Source of the DNA: Pseudomonas quercus
GTDB lineage: Bacteria > Pseudomonadota > Gammaproteobacteria > Pseudomonadales > Pseudomonadaceae
Direction: 5' to 3'
NCBI RefSeq assembly: GCF_012033695.1
Contig: NZ_JAAVJI010000005.1
Location: 1 to 64,000, forward strand
DNA: 64,000 bases
Below the pieces are notes generated by a model that worked only from the letters and a program-made list of their open reading frames with translations, was not told the DNA's origin and did not search any database. The position numbers were made by a program, and so were the translations under genes. Positions 61,369-64,000 of this stretch are shown piece after piece. Each line of letters begins with the position of its first letter. The stretch's first letter is position 1.

Positions 61369-62711
61369 GCCAATGCCTCCACGGCTTGGGCGAACAGCCG
61401 CCCGCGTTCTTCATAGTTACGGAACATGTCCAGGCTGGCGCACGCCGGCGACAATAGAACGGCATCGCCTGGCTCGGCCAACTCGGCGCAACACCGGGCG
61501 GCGGCATTCAAATCGTTCACGTGCACTTTTACTACCTGTTCATCCAAGGCTTGCGCCACACGCTGGGCGTCACGGCCAATCAATACCACCGCCCGGCAAT
61601 ACCGGCTCACCGGTGCACGCAGGCCAGAAAAGTCGGCCCCTTTGCCATCGCCACCGGCCACCAGCACCAGCTTGCCAGCGATGTCGCTGCCCAGGCCCTC
61701 GATAGCGGCCAGCGCCGCTCCCACGTTGGTGGCTTTGGAGTCGTCGTACCAGGCCACGCCGTTACGTTCGCCCAGCCATTGGCACCGGTGTGCCAGGCCA
61801 GTGAAACCCCGTAGGGCTTCAAGCATGGCGGCCATGGGCAAGCCGGCGGCATGGCCCAACGCAAGGGCAGCCAGCGCATTGGCCTGGTTGTGTGCGCCAC
61901 GGACCTTGAGCTCACTGACCGGCAGCAAGAGCGTTTGGCCAAAGGCGAGGTATTTGGCACCTGCCTCCTGGCGCAGGCCAAAGGCGTTCAAGTCAGGCAC
62001 ATCCAGCCCGAACGACCCTGCGCGCATGTCATCGCGCAGCAGCGGGCGCGTCAGTGCATCCTGCCGGTTGATCACCGCCTGGCGGGCACCGCGGAAAATC
62101 CGATGTTTCGCCTGGTGATAGCCTGGTATGCCGCTATAGCGGTCCATGTGGTCTTCACTGAGGTTCAGCACGGTGGCGACTTCGGCATTGAGCTGGTGGG
62201 TGGTTTCGAGCTGGAAGCTTGAGAGCTCGATCACGTACAGCTCCACGTCATCTGCCAGCAAGTCCAGCGCGGGCGTACCCAGGTTCCCGCCCACGGCCAC
62301 GCGCTTGCCAGCCGCTTGCGCCATGTCACCTACCAGCGTTGTCACAGTGCTTTTGGCATTGGAACCGGTAATGGCAATGATGGGCGCCTTGGCATGGCGG
62401 GCGAACAGGTCAATATCACCGCTTAGCTTTACGCCTCGCAAGGCCGCCTCTACCAGGGCCGGCGTGGCTACTGTAAGGCCGGGGCTGACATACAATTCGC
62501 TGGCACGGCAGAGGAAATCCACATCCAGTTCACCGCAACGCACGTCCACATAGGGGAAGTCACGCTGCAAGGTCGCCAGCTCCGGAGGGTTCGCGCGCGT
62601 GTCGGCTACGGCAAAGGCAACGCCCTGCTTCGCCAGGAAGCGAACCAGGGACATGCCGCTCTTGCCGAGGCCGACAACGATGCGGAATTGATCGGAAGCG
62701 ATCAGCGACAC
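61365..62711 (-). CDS. murD: UDP-MurNAc-L-Ala--D-glutamate ligase
   Basis: A 448-aa Mur ligase adding D-Glu. N-terminal VVGLGKSGMSLVRFL, ATP motif ITGSNAKSTVTTL, the metal/ATP region ELSSFQLE, YDDSKATN and LLSPACASLDMF. The start is GTG at 62711, giving MSLIASDQF as in other pseudomonads. It begins 6 bp after mraY. Confidence 0.96.
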   Translation of the reverse strand: MSLIASDQFRIVVGLGKSGMSLVRFLAKQGVAFAVADTRANPPELATLQRDFPYVDVRCGELDVDFLCRASELYVSPGLTVATPALVEAALRGVKLSGDIDLFARHAKAPIIAITGSNAKSTVTTLVGDMAQAAGKRVAVGGNLGTPALDLLADDVELYVIELSSFQLETTHQLNAEVATVLNLSEDHMDRYSGIPGYHQAKHRIFRGARQAVINRQDALTRPLLRDDMRAGSFGLDVPDLNAFGLRQEAGAKYLAFGQTLLLPVSELKVRGAHNQANALAALALGHAAGLPMAAMLEALRGFTGLAHRCQWLGERNGVAWYDDSKATNVGAALAAIEGLGSDIAGKLVLVAGGDGKGADFSGLRAPVSRYCRAVVLIGRDAQRVAQALDEQVVKVHVNDLNAAARCCAELAEPGDAVLLSPACASLDMFRNYEERGRLFAQAVEALA

Positions 62712-62717
62712 TATGGG

Positions 62718-63800
62718 TTACCTCAGCTTCAACGTGGCCAGGCCGATCAGCACCAGGATCACGGTAATGATCCAGAAGCGCACGATCACCCGGGGCTCGG
62801 GCCAGCCTTTGAGTTCGAAATGGTGGTGGATGGGTGCCATGCGGAATACGCGTTTTCCAGTCAGCTTGAAGGAGGCGACCTGGATCACCACGGACAGCGT
62901 TTCCATCACGAACACCCCACCCATGATGAACAGGACGATTTCCTGTCGAACGATAACGGCGATGGTACCCAGGGCGGCGCCCAGCGCGAGCGCGCCTACG
63001 TCCCCCATGAACACCTGTGCGGGGTACGTGTTGAACCACAGAAAACCAAGGCCGGCGCCAATCAGCGCGCCGCAGAACACAATCAGCTCGCCAGCGCCCG
63101 GTACATAAGGGATCAGCAGGTAGTCTGCAAATTTCACGTTGCCGGACAAGTAGCAGAAGATCCCCAACGCTCCCCCCACCATTACGGTAGGCAGAATCGC
63201 CAGCCCATCCAGGCCGTCAGTAAGGTTCACCGCATTGCTCGAACCCACGATAACCAGGTACGCCAACACCATGAAGCCCGCACCTAAGGCAATACTGGCG
63301 TCCTTGAATAACGGAATGATCAGTGTGGTTTCCACGGGTGAATTGGCCGTGGTGTAGAGGAACACGGCCGCACAGATGCCGAATACCGATTGCCAGAAAT
63401 ACTTCCAGCGGCTGGGCAGGCCGCGCGAGTTCTTTTCGATCACCTTGCGGTAGTCATCGACCCAGCCGATGGCCCCGAACGCGAAAGTAACGGCCAGCAC
63501 CACCCACACGTAACGGTTGGTCAGGTCAGCCCACAGCAGTGTGCTAACGCCGATGGCGGACAGGATGAGCGCACCGCCCATGGTGGGGGTACCCGACTTG
63601 GACAGGTGCGATTGCGGGCCATCATTGCGCACGGCCTGGCCGATCTGGCGAATCTGCAAGGTACGAATGAACCAAGGCCCCAGGCACAGCGCCAGGACCA
63701 GCGCTGTCAGTACACCCAGTATCCCGCGCAGGGTGAGGTACTGAAAGACCGCAAAGCCCTTGTAGAACTGTTGAAGGAATTCGGCCAACAGCAGCAGCAT
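62718..63800 (-). CDS. mraY: Phospho-MurNAc-pentapeptide translocase MraY
   Basis: A 360-aa membrane enzyme (about ten helices) making lipid I. The catalytic DDYRK has D115 and D116; [10 protein letters not shown] and the loop GDVGALALG carry the other active-site Asp residues. ATG 63800 shares its A with the murF TAA (TAATG), so translation is coupled. Confidence 0.97.
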   Translation of the reverse strand: MLLLLAEFLQQFYKGFAVFQYLTLRGILGVLTALVLALCLGPWFIRTLQIRQIGQAVRNDGPQSHLSKSGTPTMGGALILSAIGVSTLLWADLTNRYVWVVLAVTFAFGAIGWVDDYRKVIEKNSRGLPSRWKYFWQSVFGICAAVFLYTTANSPVETTLIIPLFKDASIALGAGFMVLAYLVIVGSSNAVNLTDGLDGLAILPTVMVGGALGIFCYLSGNVKFADYLLIPYVPGAGELIVFCGALIGAGLGFLWFNTYPAQVFMGDVGALALGAALGTIAVIVRQEIVLFIMGGVFVMETLSVVIQVASFKLTGKRVFRMAPIHHHFELKGWPEPRVIVRFWIITVILVLIGLATLKLR

Positions 63801-64000
63801 TAATGTGTCTCCCCGCTTGCACCGCACAAGGCCGCTACGACGTGTTCCATCGCAGCGCTGCGCGAGCCTTTTATTAAAATGGTTGTGTCGGCGACCTGCT
63901 CAGCGGCCAATGCCGCAATCAGTTCAGCCTGGGTGTGAAAATGGCGGGCGTGTTCACCAAAGGTAATGACGGCGTTGGCCATGAGCGGACCAACAGCGTA
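63800..64000 (-). CDS. murF: UDP-MurNAc-tripeptide--D-Ala-D-Ala ligase, C-terminal end only
   Basis: The last 66 codons of a gene entering from beyond 64000. The C-terminal peptide [20 protein letters not shown] with [15 protein letters not shown], where the Lys-Gly-Ser-Arg stretch is typical of MurF, and the position just before mraY identify it. Its stop overlaps the mraY start by one base. Confidence 0.92.
   Translation of the reverse strand, partial: YAVGPLMANAVITFGEHARHFHTQAELIAALAAEQVADTTILIKGSRSAAMEHVVAALCGASGETH

Overview
The window is a chromosomal stretch of a Pseudomonas. Gene content and order follow the Pseudomonas core genome (pyeR-pyeM-xenB, argP/argO, sodB-bifA, imelysin operon, colRS, groESL-fxsA, ampG, yajQ, dcw cluster). 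The DNA is GC-rich and carries several Pseudomonas-type REP repeats. The order resembles the P. aeruginosa PA4353-PA4416 region, but the two-partner secretion locus and the REP families point to another species. I did not try to name the species.

Region 1 (1-12264, minus strand) is the accessory part. It is a two-partner secretion / contact-dependent inhibition locus, cdiB followed by a giant cdiA. The first 3364 codons of cdiA are present; its 3' end, which would carry the toxin, and any immunity gene lie beyond position 1. A visibly AT-richer segment near codons 2580-2805 sits where CdiA receptor-binding domains are found.

Region 2 (12265-20386) holds clsB, acpH, the self-regulated pyeR-pyeM-xenB efflux and reductase operon with two 30-bp-spaced operators, a coiled-coil membrane protein, an epimerase-like protein that lacks its catalytic Tyr and Lys, and the divergent argP/argO pair.

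Region 3 (20551-29324) has sodB, the c-di-GMP phosphodiesterase bifA, a four-gene periplasmic imelysin/di-haem operon with a Fur-like and a ColR-like site at its promoter, and a five-copy REP array.

Region 4 (29091-43434) contains the colR-colS two-component system and its probable target operon (methyltransferase, inaA, small secreted protein), a PAP2 phosphatase, groESL, fxsA, a DUF481 barrel protein, an alkyltransferase-like protein, ampG, an MscS channel, yajQ, a degenerate REC-GGDEF protein and panE.

Region 5 (43504-64000) has a sensor kinase, a PduO-type adenosyltransferase, the MutT/TMP-synthase fusion, argJ, secA and dciA. It then enters the dcw cluster on the minus strand: lpxC, ftsZ, ftsA, ftsQ, ddlB, murC, murG, ftsW, murD, mraY and the 3' end of murF. 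These genes are tightly packed, several overlapping, as expected for one co-transcribed peptidoglycan and division operon.

I saw no tRNA, rRNA, CRISPR array, insertion sequence or prophage. The best leads for new biology are the swapped-looking receptor segment of the CdiA-like protein, ColR-type boxes in front of both the inaA operon and the cdiBA locus, and two genes that end on the same conserved TGA inside a REP element.
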